From positions 744,001 to 808,000 of the forward strand of contig NZ_SNYO01000002.1 in assembly GCF_004363095.1 (NCBI RefSeq): a DNA stretch of 64,000 bases, in the 5' to 3' direction. The notes beneath the pieces are model-generated. The model searched no databases. It worked only from the letters and a program-made list of their open reading frames with translations, and had not been told where the DNA came from. How positions within the stretch are numbered: position 1 is the stretch's first letter; every line of letters starts with the position of its first letter. The DNA is from Actinomycetospora succinea (GTDB lineage: Bacteria > Actinomycetota > Actinomycetes > Mycobacteriales > Pseudonocardiaceae). This document shows positions 32,817 through 41,271 of this stretch, in pieces. Made by a program: the position numbers and the translations under genes.

Positions 32817-34835
32817 TCACACCGCCGCCGGCGTCGTGAGGTCGTAGACGGTCGTGCCCCCGACGGTCGTGGGCGTGTAGGTCGCCGCCACCCAGGCGGC
32901 GATCCGCGCGGCGTCGTCGCTGCCGCCGCTCTCGGTCGTCGAGATCGACGCCGAGCTCTGGTCGCCGACGAAGAAGTGCACGGCGCCGGCGGCGACGTAG
33001 GCCTGGAACTGCGCGAGCGTCGGCGACGGGTCGGTGCCGTTGAACCCGCCGAGCGCCATCACCGGCGCACCCGACGCGAGCTGGTAGCCCGCGGCCGCGT
33101 TCGACCCGACCGCCGCCGCCGTCCACGTGTGTCCTGCCGCGCCGTCGCGCAGCAGGGCCGCGAGCTCGGCCGACGGGCGGCTGGCCTGCAGCAACGTCAT
33201 CATCCCGCCACCGCGACCACCCCCGTCCCGTACACCGCCGGGCGGGCGCGCGCCGCCGTCCGGGGAGCCCGGGCCGCCCGCGCCGCGACCCGGACCACCC
33301 CCCGGACCGCCTCCCGGCCCGCGCCCGCTCTCCGGGCCGGCCGTCGGCAGCGCGCCCTCGTGGGCCGTGGCCGCCGTGACCACCGACGACGCGGCCGGCC
33401 CGGCGACACCCACCAGCACCGCGCCGGCGAGCAGCACCCCGACGAGGAGCCGTCGCGACGGACGCACGAGCAGCCCGGCCGCGACGACCACGCCGCCGAC
33501 GAGCACGACGGCCCGCAGCCACGGCACGAACGTCGGCGTCTCCCGCAGCAGCACCCACGACCACGCGGCCGTGACGGCGACGGTCACCGCCAAGAGCACG
33601 GGGGCGCGGCGGCGGGCCAGGACGACCGCGCCGATGCCGACGAGCGCGGCGATCGGCGGGGCGAGCGCGACGGCGTAGTAGCTGTGGATGATCCCGCGCG
33701 AGAGCGTGAACACCGCGGCCGTGACGAGCAGCGTGCCGCCCCAGAGGATCGCGGCGGCGCGGGTGCGGTCGGTGCGCGGCGCCCGCGCGGTGAGCACGAG
33801 CAGCACGACGAGCAGCAGCAGGGCGGCCGGGAGCAGCCAGCTGACCTGGGTCGCCATCTCGCCGGTCACCAGCTGCAGCACCGAGCCGCTCGACCGTCCC
33901 CCGCCGCCTCCTCCCCCGCCGCCTCCGCCGCCGACACTGCCGACCTCGGTGCCCGTGAGGCGACCGAGGCCGTTGTAGCCGAGGACCAGCTCGAGCGCGG
34001 AGTTCGTCTGCGAGCCGCCGACGAAGGGCCGTGACGACGCGGGCCACAGCTCGACGACCGCCACCCACCACCCGGACGCGAGCGCGAGCACCGCCGCCGT
34101 CGGCAGCAGCGCCAGCAGCCGCCCGCGCGCCCGTCCCGGGCCGGCGAGCAGCCAGACCGCGGTGAACGCCGGCAGTACCAGGAAGGCCTGCAGCGACTTG
34201 GTCAGGAAACCGGTCCCGACGAGCGCCGCGGTGAGCGCGAGCCACCGCCACGCCCCGCGCGGGGTCGCGGCGTCGACGGCCCGGGCGAGCGCCCAGGCCG
34301 CCGCGACCAGCAGCAGCACGAGCAGCGCGTCCGGGTTGTTGAACCGGAACATCAGCGTCGCCACCGGCGTCAGCGCCAGCACGAGACCGGCCAGCAGCCC
34401 GGCCGCGGGTCCGGCCCACCGCCGCACGGTCGCGTGGAGCAGGCCGACCGACGCGACGCCCATGAGCGCCTGCGGGACGAGGATCGCCCACGCGTTCACG
34501 CCGAACAGCCGCGCCGAGAGGCCCATGACCCATACCGAGACCGGCGGCTTGTCGATCATGATCAGGCCCGGGGCGTCCGACGCCCCGAAGAACCACGCCC
34601 GCCAGCTCGTCGCCCCCGCCTGGGCGGCCGCCGAGTAGTACGCGTTGGCCCAGCCCGACGCCCCGAGACCCCAGAGGTAGAGCACCGCGGTCCCGGCGAG
34701 CAGCGCGAGCAGGCCCCAGCGCGCCCACCCCGGGTCGTGGTCGGCGCGGGCCCGCGCGCGGGCGGTCGTGACCGGGGCGGCGGGGGCGGACGGGCGCAGC
34801 GGGGAGCGGAGCGCGGCGAGGAGCGGGGACGCCAT
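32817..34835 (-). CDS. GT39-type membrane glycosyltransferase, copy 2
   Basis: A 672-residue paralog of the proteins at 29347 and 39122. Marks: WANAYYSAAAQAGATSWRAW, IMIDKPPVSVWVMGLSAR, MFRFNNPDALLVL and SRPFVGGSQTNS. The first Gly insertion is a pure run of 12-13 Gly after VGSVGG; the second is GPGGGPGGGPGRGAGG. C-terminal soluble domain with ASGAPVMALGGFNGTDPSPT and TTVGGTTVYDL. First gene of the operon leading to GT2-GtrA. The ATG at 34835 is chosen; an upstream GTG at 34922 is possible. Confidence 0.88.
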   Translation of the reverse strand: MASPLLAALRSPLRPSAPAAPVTTARARARADHDPGWARWGLLALLAGTAVLYLWGLGASGWANAYYSAAAQAGATSWRAWFFGASDAPGLIMIDKPPVSVWVMGLSARLFGVNAWAILVPQALMGVASVGLLHATVRRWAGPAAGLLAGLVLALTPVATLMFRFNNPDALLVLLLVAAAWALARAVDAATPRGAWRWLALTAALVGTGFLTKSLQAFLVLPAFTAVWLLAGPGRARGRLLALLPTAAVLALASGWWVAVVELWPASSRPFVGGSQTNSALELVLGYNGLGRLTGTEVGSVGGGGGGGGGGGGRSSGSVLQLVTGEMATQVSWLLPAALLLLVVLLVLTARAPRTDRTRAAAILWGGTLLVTAAVFTLSRGIIHSYYAVALAPPIAALVGIGAVVLARRRAPVLLAVTVAVTAAWSWVLLRETPTFVPWLRAVVLVGGVVVAAGLLVRPSRRLLVGVLLAGAVLVGVAGPAASSVVTAATAHEGALPTAGPESGRGPGGGPGGGPGRGAGGPGSPDGGARPPGGVRDGGGRGGGMMTLLQASRPSAELAALLRDGAAGHTWTAAAVGSNAAAGYQLASGAPVMALGGFNGTDPSPTLAQFQAYVAAGAVHFFVGDQSSASISTTESGGSDDAARIAAWVAATYTPTTVGGTTVYDLTTPAAV

Positions 34836-34979
34836 GATCGAGCACGCTCGTCCGCCGGGCTGTCCCGGGGCTGGAGAGAACCTGTGCGCGGGCCGTGCGG
34901 GGCGACCGGTTGCACTTGACAACCACCTGATTCGTCCGGTTCCCTACCGATAGCGAAACGCAACCAGAAGGGGGTCGCC

Positions 34980-35828
34980 GTGCTGATCGACGTGGACGAT
35001 GACGTACAGCTCTGCGTGGAGGCGCTCGGCGACCCCGATGACCCGGCGCTGCTGCTGATCGCCGGCGGCGGGTGGTCGATGGACTGGTGGGACGACGACC
35101 TGTGCGCGCGCCTCGTCGACCGTGGGCTGCGGGTGATCCGGTACGACCAGCGCGACACCGGCGCCTCGACGACGTGGCCCGCGGGCTCGCCGGGCTACAC
35201 GGGCCAGGACCTCGTCACCGACGCGGTCGCCGTGCTCGACCACCTCGGCGTCGAGCGCGCCCACGTCGCCGGGCTCTCGATGGGCGGCGGCGTCGCGCAG
35301 CGGCTGGCGCTCGGGCACCGCGACCGGGTCGCCGCCCTCACCCTCCTCGCGACCAGCCCGCTCGCCCCCGGCGACGACCTGCCGGGCCCGACCCCGGCGA
35401 TGGAGGCGCTGTTCGCCGGCGAGGGCCCGCCCGCACCGGTCGACCCCGTCGAGGCGCTCGTCGAGGGCGAGCGACCCTTCGCCGGGCCGGACGCGTTCGA
35501 CGAGGCGCGCGTGCGCACGATCGCCACGCGGGTGGTCGAGCGCAGCCGGGAGGTCGCGGCCGCCGGCAACCACTTCGTCATGGACTCCGGGCCGGTGGGA
35601 CCGACCGACCTCGGCGCCCTGGCCGGCCTACCGGCGCTCGTCGTCCACGGCGGCGCCGACCCGCTCTTCCCGCCCGCGCACGGGCGCGCGCTCGCCGCCG
35701 CGATCCCGGGTGCCCGACTGCTCGAGCTCCCCGCGATGGGCCACCAGCTGCCGCCGCGCGACACGTGGGACGAGCTCGTCGACGCGATGCTCACTCTGAC
35801 GCGTTTGCCCGTTTCCGGGCAGAGTTGA
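34980..35828 (+). CDS. Alpha/beta-hydrolase
   Basis: A 282-residue hydrolase. GGGWSMDWW forms the oxyanion region, GLSMGGG the nucleophile elbow (Ser near residue 101), an acidic residue in VVHGGADPLFP and the catalytic His in AMGHQLPPRD. Related to the haloperoxidase/lipase-like family of actinobacteria. AAGGGGG is 8 bases before the GTG. It is divergent from the GT operon; TTGACA at 34916-34921 could be its -35 element, but the -10 is unclear. Confidence 0.9.
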   Translation: MLIDVDDDVQLCVEALGDPDDPALLLIAGGGWSMDWWDDDLCARLVDRGLRVIRYDQRDTGASTTWPAGSPGYTGQDLVTDAVAVLDHLGVERAHVAGLSMGGGVAQRLALGHRDRVAALTLLATSPLAPGDDLPGPTPAMEALFAGEGPPAPVDPVEALVEGERPFAGPDAFDEARVRTIATRVVERSREVAAAGNHFVMDSGPVGPTDLGALAGLPALVVHGGADPLFPPAHGRALAAAIPGARLLELPAMGHQLPPRDTWDELVDAMLTLTRLPVSGQS

Positions 35829-35897
35829 GGGTCGACTCTCAGCAACCGCGCAGAATCACACCAGCCTCGGCACAGGGGGCAGGCCGACCCTGAATCC

Positions 35898-37316
35898 GTG
35901 ACCGACAACAGCCCCACCTCCCCCTCCCACGCCGCGGACCCGACGGCGCGCTCCGCGGGTGGCACCGGCACGCTGCCCGGTGCCACCGGGGAGCGTCCCG
36001 GCGGCTACCCCACCGCGCCGTACGGCTCGGGTCTCCCGGCCGGCGGCTACTCCGGCGGTTACCCCGGCGGCTCCAACGACCCCTGGGCCCACCACGACGG
36101 TCCGGGCGCGCCGCCCGGTCCCCCGCCCACGGGACTCGGGCACGACGCCCCGCCGCCCGGCCCGCCGCGCCGGCGACGTCCGGTCGCCCTGGTCGCCGGG
36201 GCGCTCGCCGCGGTGCTCGTCGCCGGCGGTGTCGGCGGCGCGGTCGGCTACGAGGCCGCCTCGTCGGGCGGCGGCGGCACCTCGGTGCTCTCGTCGGCGC
36301 CGAGCGGCTCGGGCGGCGCACCCGCCGCGGCCGCGCCGGCCGGGTCGGTCGAGCAGGTCGCCAACACGGTGCTCCCGAGCGTCGTCCAGCTCGAGGGCCA
36401 GTCCGGCGAGGGCTCCGGCGTGGTCATCTCCGCCGACGGCCTCATCCTCACCAACGCCCACGTGCTCGAGGCCGGCCAGGCCCCGCAGCAGCAGTCGCCG
36501 CTCGGCGGGCTCGAGCAGTCGCCCGAGGGCGGCGCGCCGGCACAGGCCCAGGGGCTGACCGCCGTCTTCCAGAACGGCAACCGCGCGCCCGTCCAGGTCG
36601 TCGGCACCGACCCGAGCGCCGACCTCGCCGTCGTCCGCGCCCAGGGCGTCTCCGGGCTCCAGCCGGCGACGCTCGGCGACTCGTCGCAGCTGCAGGTCGG
36701 CCAGGACGTCGTCGCCGTCGGGTCGCCGCTCGGCCTCTCCGGCACGGTGACCACCGGCATCGTCAGCGCCCTCCAGCGCCCCGTCGCGAGCGGCGGCGCC
36801 CAGAGCGGCCAGGCGACGGTCCTCGACGCCATCCAGACCGACGCCGCGATCAACCCCGGCAACTCCGGCGGCGCGCTCGTCGACATGCAGGGCCGCGTCG
36901 TCGGCATCACCTCGGCGATCGCGTCCCTCGGCGGCCAGTCCCAGGGCGGCCAGCAGTCCCAGTCCGGCTCGATCGGCCTGGGCTTCGCGATCCCGATCGA
37001 CCAGGCCGCCCGCATCGGCAACGAGCTGGTCACCCAGGGCTACGCCACCCGCGCCGTGCTCGGCGTCGGCGTCTCCGAGGGCCCCGACGGCGCGGTGCTC
37101 GGCCAGATCACGCCCGGCGGGCCCGCCGCGGCCGCCGGCCTGGTCCAGGGCGACGTCGTCACCCGCGTCAACGACCGCGTCATCCCCGACGCCGACAGCC
37201 TCGTCGCCGCGATCCGCTCGCAGCAGCCCGGCGCGCAGGTGACCCTGACCGTCACCTCCAACGGCGGCCAGCCCCGCCCGGTCCCGGTGACCCTGGGGTC
37301 GGAGCGCTCGAGCTGA
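35898..37316 (+). CDS. HtrA/DegP-like serine protease (PepD type)
   Basis: A 472-residue membrane-anchored protease. A ~95-residue cytoplasmic Pro/Gly-rich region is followed by one transmembrane helix (about 96-117), then a trypsin-like domain with His in LTNAHVL, Asp in DPSADLAVV and Ser in NPGNSGGALV, and a PDZ domain (AVLGVGVSEGPDGAV ... AGLVQGDVVTRVNDR). It acts on misfolded proteins outside the membrane. GTG start at 35898. A very long hairpin follows its stop, and the convergent gene is the LCP ligase. Confidence 0.93.
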   Translation: MTDNSPTSPSHAADPTARSAGGTGTLPGATGERPGGYPTAPYGSGLPAGGYSGGYPGGSNDPWAHHDGPGAPPGPPPTGLGHDAPPPGPPRRRRPVALVAGALAAVLVAGGVGGAVGYEAASSGGGGTSVLSSAPSGSGGAPAAAAPAGSVEQVANTVLPSVVQLEGQSGEGSGVVISADGLILTNAHVLEAGQAPQQQSPLGGLEQSPEGGAPAQAQGLTAVFQNGNRAPVQVVGTDPSADLAVVRAQGVSGLQPATLGDSSQLQVGQDVVAVGSPLGLSGTVTTGIVSALQRPVASGGAQSGQATVLDAIQTDAAINPGNSGGALVDMQGRVVGITSAIASLGGQSQGGQQSQSGSIGLGFAIPIDQAARIGNELVTQGYATRAVLGVGVSEGPDGAVLGQITPGGPAAAAGLVQGDVVTRVNDRVIPDADSLVAAIRSQQPGAQVTLTVTSNGGQPRPVPVTLGSERSS

Positions 37317-37357
37317 CCCCGCTCGGGGGTACGCGCTCGGCCGGGTGCGCCCTGCGG

Positions 37358-37416
37358 GAACGAACGAACGGCGCTTTCGCTGCTACCGAGGCAGCGAAAG
37401 CGCCGTTCGTTCGTTC
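37358..37416. terminator. Perfect 26-bp stem hairpin
   Basis: Arms 37358-37383 and 37391-37416 are exact reverse complements, loop TACCGAG. The longest of this hairpin class in the window. It is placed between the convergent HtrA and LCP genes; no T-tract. Confidence 0.8.
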
Positions 37417-37449
37417 GGGGCGATGGCGTCCGGGCCACTGCGGTACGAC

Positions 37450-37518
37450 GGTCGGCGGGTCGGCGGGTCGGCCGGGATCGGCGGGGTCGCCGGGGTCGGC
37501 GCGTCGCCGGGGTCGGCG
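37450..37518. repeat. Degenerate GGTCGGCGG tandem repeats
   Basis: About nine imperfect copies of a GTCGGCGG/GTCGCCGG word lie immediately before the LCP stop. On the plus strand the stretch is G-rich with repeated GGG and GGGG runs, so it could fold as a G-quadruplex in single-stranded form. Confidence 0.5.
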
Positions 37519-38931
37519 TCAGTTGACGCAGCCGGGCGCCGCGGCCGTGATCGGCGGGTTCGGCGACACCGGCGGTGCGGCCGGCGCGCCCGTCCGTTCG
37601 TCGTCACGGGACGAGGACGCGTTGCGCGTCGAGCCGTCCCGCGAGGAGCGGTCGCCACGCTCCGAGTAGCCGTCCTCGCCGTAGCCGTCCTCGTCGTCCG
37701 AGGAGCTCGCGTCGTCCTCGTCGGTCGAGAGGCGGTCGAGGCCCGCGCTCACCGAGGCGTCGGTGGCCCCGACGGGCGGCGCGGGGGCCAGCGCGGCCTG
37801 GGCGGCGGGGTTGCCGGCGTCGGCCGCGATGGCCGTGGCGACGAAGGAGCGCACGTCGTCGGGCTCGACCTCGACGGCCGTCCCGTCGTACGGGGTGCTG
37901 AGCTCGGTGGAGCCGGTGGGGATCGTGCGGAAGGTGACCGCGCCGGCCGAGAGGCCCTGCATCTGGCGCGCGAAGCCGAGGACGTCCCAGCCGGCGTCGA
38001 GCGTCACCGACCGCGACACGGCCTGGGTGATGCGGCCGACCGCGAACGGGTCGGTGAGCGTGTTCGCCGAGAGCAGCGTCTCGGTCGCGCCGGCGAGGAA
38101 CACCTGCTGGCGCGCGATCCGGTCGAGGTCGCCGTTGGGCAGGCCGTGGCGCTGTCGCACGAAGGCGAGCGCCTGGGCGCCGCTGACCTGCTGCGGGCCC
38201 GCGGGGAGCGCGAGGCCGGAGTACGAGTCCTGCACCGGCCCGCGCAGGCACACCGGCACCCCGCCGATCGCGGTGCTCAGGTCGGCGAAGCCGGCGAGGT
38301 TGACCGCGGCGAAGTGCGAGATCGGCAGCCCGGTGAGCTGCTGGACCGCGCCGATCGTGGCCCGGGCCCCCGCGGCGCCGGCGGCGCGCACGACGGCGGG
38401 ATCGTTCGGCGACGGCGCGCCGGGCGACTCGGCGGCGAAGAGGCTCGTGGTGCCCGTGGGCCCGGAACCGGTCATGGCGTCGGTGGCCTGGGCCGCCGCC
38501 CGCGACCACGCCGAATTGATCTTGTGACGGCCCAGGCCCTGCCCCAGGTCGACGTAGGAGTCGCGCGGCACCGAGATCGCGGTCGCGCGGCCGCCGCCGG
38601 CGGGGACGTGCACGACGGTCAGCGAGTCGGCCGTTCCGCCGCCGGACTCGCCGTCGCCGGCGTTGAGCGCGGCGAGGACGTTCTCGGGCAGCGGGTTGCC
38701 CTGCGCGTCGGTGCGGTTGTCGAGCCCGACCAGCAGGATGTTCTGCTCACCGGTCGGGGCGGGCTCCGGGCTGTCGATGACGGCCGCCGCGGGCGTGGAT
38801 CGATCCAGTGCGCGCAGCTGGGTCCAGCCCACCGCGGAGAGCGCCAGGATCCCCACCGACACCACGCTCACGGCGAGGCGCGCCACGAAGCGCAGACGCC
38901 GCGAGCGCAGCACGGGACCGATCACCCTCAC
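37519..38931 (-). CDS. LytR-CpsA-Psr (LCP) family ligase
   Basis: A 470-residue cell-wall glycopolymer ligase: one transmembrane helix (about 16-38), then the LCP domain (NILLVGLDNRTD, ISVPRDSYVDLGQGLGRHKI, ALAFVRQRHGLPNGDLDRIA), which transfers polyprenyl-linked polymers to peptidoglycan. It ends with a ~75-residue acidic Ser/Asp/Arg-rich tail in place of the LytR_C domain. GTG start at 38931 (38925 also possible). It is divergent from a GT39 transferase, whose sugar polymers it may help attach. Confidence 0.92.
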   Translation of the reverse strand: MRVIGPVLRSRRLRFVARLAVSVVSVGILALSAVGWTQLRALDRSTPAAAVIDSPEPAPTGEQNILLVGLDNRTDAQGNPLPENVLAALNAGDGESGGGTADSLTVVHVPAGGGRATAISVPRDSYVDLGQGLGRHKINSAWSRAAAQATDAMTGSGPTGTTSLFAAESPGAPSPNDPAVVRAAGAAGARATIGAVQQLTGLPISHFAAVNLAGFADLSTAIGGVPVCLRGPVQDSYSGLALPAGPQQVSGAQALAFVRQRHGLPNGDLDRIARQQVFLAGATETLLSANTLTDPFAVGRITQAVSRSVTLDAGWDVLGFARQMQGLSAGAVTFRTIPTGSTELSTPYDGTAVEVEPDDVRSFVATAIAADAGNPAAQAALAPAPPVGATDASVSAGLDRLSTDEDDASSSDDEDGYGEDGYSERGDRSSRDGSTRNASSSRDDERTGAPAAPPVSPNPPITAAAPGCVN

Positions 38932-39121
38932 AGCGTTCCCGGTTCTCCGGCCCGCGTCACCTCCACGTGCAGGGCATCTCAGTGATCGTTACCCGTCCGG
39001 GGCTTTCCGTGCCGTCTCCGCAGTCGGCCGTGCGGCGTGCGTGAGATCTCGGGAGCCGTTCACAGCGGACGCACAACACCGCCCCACCGTCCGGACACGA
39101 ACCGCCCGCACCCTCGCTTCC

Positions 39122-41170
39122 ATGACGGTCCACGACGGTCTGACGACCGAGCTGCGGGTGCCCCGGCGCGCCCCCGCCCCTCCTGCTCACCGCGCCCCGG
39201 CGCGCCGGTCCCCGGCCCTGCTGGTCGGACGGCCGGACGACCCCCGCTGGGTGCGCCCGTCGCTGATCGTCCTGCTGGTCGGCACCGCGGTGCTCTACCT
39301 GGAAAACCTCGGCGCCTCGGGCTTCGCGAACACGTACTACGCGGCGGCGGTGCAGGCCGGCACGCAGTCGTGGAAGGCGTGGCTCTTCGGGTCGATGGAC
39401 TCGTCGAACTTCATCACCGTCGACAAGCCGCCGGCCTCGCTCTGGGTGATGGGGCTCTCCGGGCGACTCTTCGGGTTCTCGAGCTGGTCGATGCTCGCGC
39501 CGCAGGCACTGATGGGCGTCGCGGCGGTCGGGCTGCTCTACCTCGCCGTGCGGCGGTGGTCGGGGCCCGGCGCGGGGCTGCTCGCCGGGGCGGCGCTCGC
39601 GCTGACGCCGGTGGCGGTGCTGATGTTCCGGTTCAACAACCCCGACGCGCTGCTCGTGCTGTGCCTGGTGGCCGCCGCGTACGAGGTCGTGCGGGCGGTG
39701 GACGCCGCCGCGACCCGGGCCGGCACGTGGTGGACGGTCGCGGCGGGCGCGCTGATCGGGTTCGGCTTCCTCACCAAGATGATGCAGGCGTTCCTGGTGC
39801 TGCCCGCGTTCGCCGCGGTGCTCCTGCTCGCCTCGGCGGCGCCGCTGCGTCGGCGGCTGGTCCAGCTCGGGGCGGGCGCGCTGGCGCTCGTCGTGTCGGT
39901 GGGCTGGTACGTGCTGCTCGTCGACCTGTGGCCCACGGACGCGCGCCCCTACATCGGCGGCTCGACCGACAACACGCTGCTCGACCTCGTGCTCGGCTAC
40001 AACGGCCTCGGCCGCCTCCTCGGCGGCGAGGGCAACGGGGGCGCCGGCGGAGGTGGCGGCGGTGGCACCGGGTTCGGCGGGTCCACCGGCATCACGCGGA
40101 TGTTCAACGAGGCCTTCGGTGGCCAGATCAGCTGGCTGCTCCCGGCCGCGCTCGTCGCGCTCGTCGCCGGGCTCTGGCTGACCCGCCGGGCTCCGCGCAC
40201 CGACCGCACCCGCGCCGCGCTCGTGCTCTGGGGCGGCTGGCTGCTGGTCACCGGCCTGGTGTTCAGCTTCATGAGCGGCACCATCCACGCCTACTACGCC
40301 GTCGCGCTGGCGCCCGGTCTCGTCGGCACGCTGGTGGTCGGCGGCCGCGAGGTGTGGCGACGACGCGGGCACCTCGCCGCCGACCTGACGCTCGGCCTCA
40401 CGGTCACGCTGACCGCCGGCTGGAGCGTCGTGCTCCTGCGCCGCACGCCGGAGTTCCTGCCCTGGCTGCGCTGGGTCGTCGCGATCGCCGGGATCGTGGC
40501 CGCGGTCGGTCTCGTGGTGCCGCGGTCGGCATGGCGACGCCTCGGGGGCCGGGTCCTCCCGGTCGTGCTGCTCGGGGCGCTGCTCGCCGGTGCCGGTGGC
40601 GCAACGGCCTACGCGGTGCAGACCGCCGCCACCGCGCACCAGGGCTCGATCGTCAGCGCCGGCCCGTCGACCGGGTCCGAGATGGGCGGCGGTCCCGGTG
40701 GTGGACAGGGCGGGGGTCAGGGCGGTCCTCCCGGCGGCGGTCAGAGGCCGGCGGGGCAGGCGCCGCCGGACGGGGGTCAGCGTGGTGGCGGTGGTGGCCA
40801 GAGTGGCGGCCCCGGTGAGGCGAGCACCTCGGCCGAGCTCACCGCGCTGCTCACGTCGGCCGGGACGCGCTGGTCGGCGGCCACCGTGTCCGCGCAGGGC
40901 GCCTCGGGCCTCGAGCTCTCCAGCGGCACCGCGGTGATGGCCATCGGCGGGTTCACCGGCTCCGACGCCGCCCCGAGCCTCGCCCAGTTCCAGGCCTACG
41001 TCGCCGCCGGCGACATCGGTTGGTTCGTGGCGTCGGGCGGCCAGGGCGATGGCCCGGGCGGCGGCGAGGACAGCGTCGGCACGCAGATCAGCAACTGGGT
41101 CGCGGCGCACTACACGGCGACGACGGTCGGCGGCACCACGGTCTACGACCTCACCCAGCCCGCGAGCTAG
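39122..41170 (+). CDS. GT39-type membrane glycosyltransferase, copy 3
   Basis: A 682-residue paralog of those at 29347 and 32817. Marks: FANTYYAAAVQAGTQSWKAW, ITVDKPPASLWVMGLSGR, MFRFNNPDALLVL, ARPYIGGSTDN. The Gly insertions here are shorter in the first loop (GGAGGGGGGG) and Gly/Gln-rich in the second (GGGQGGGQGGPPGGGQ). It ends TTVGGTTVYDLTQ. The ATG at 39122 is 190 bp from the divergent LCP gene. Being separate from the three-gene operon, it may act on a different acceptor. Confidence 0.88.
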   Translation: MTVHDGLTTELRVPRRAPAPPAHRAPARRSPALLVGRPDDPRWVRPSLIVLLVGTAVLYLENLGASGFANTYYAAAVQAGTQSWKAWLFGSMDSSNFITVDKPPASLWVMGLSGRLFGFSSWSMLAPQALMGVAAVGLLYLAVRRWSGPGAGLLAGAALALTPVAVLMFRFNNPDALLVLCLVAAAYEVVRAVDAAATRAGTWWTVAAGALIGFGFLTKMMQAFLVLPAFAAVLLLASAAPLRRRLVQLGAGALALVVSVGWYVLLVDLWPTDARPYIGGSTDNTLLDLVLGYNGLGRLLGGEGNGGAGGGGGGGTGFGGSTGITRMFNEAFGGQISWLLPAALVALVAGLWLTRRAPRTDRTRAALVLWGGWLLVTGLVFSFMSGTIHAYYAVALAPGLVGTLVVGGREVWRRRGHLAADLTLGLTVTLTAGWSVVLLRRTPEFLPWLRWVVAIAGIVAAVGLVVPRSAWRRLGGRVLPVVLLGALLAGAGGATAYAVQTAATAHQGSIVSAGPSTGSEMGGGPGGGQGGGQGGPPGGGQRPAGQAPPDGGQRGGGGGQSGGPGEASTSAELTALLTSAGTRWSAATVSAQGASGLELSSGTAVMAIGGFTGSDAAPSLAQFQAYVAAGDIGWFVASGGQGDGPGGGEDSVGTQISNWVAAHYTATTVGGTTVYDLTQPAS

Positions 41171-41186
41171 GCACCGTCACGACGGT

Positions 41187-41229
41187 TACTGGCTGGTATG
41201 TCTCGCTCAGCGAGACATACCAGCCAGTA
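41187..41229. terminator. Perfect 21-bp stem hairpin
   Basis: Arms 41187-41207 and 41209-41229 are exact reverse complements around a single base, so the real loop must open a few pairs. It lies between the convergent GT39 and MFS genes. Confidence 0.8.
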
Positions 41230-41271
41230 GGCGCCCTCAGAGGCCGGGCGACGTGCACCACGCGCTCCCGA

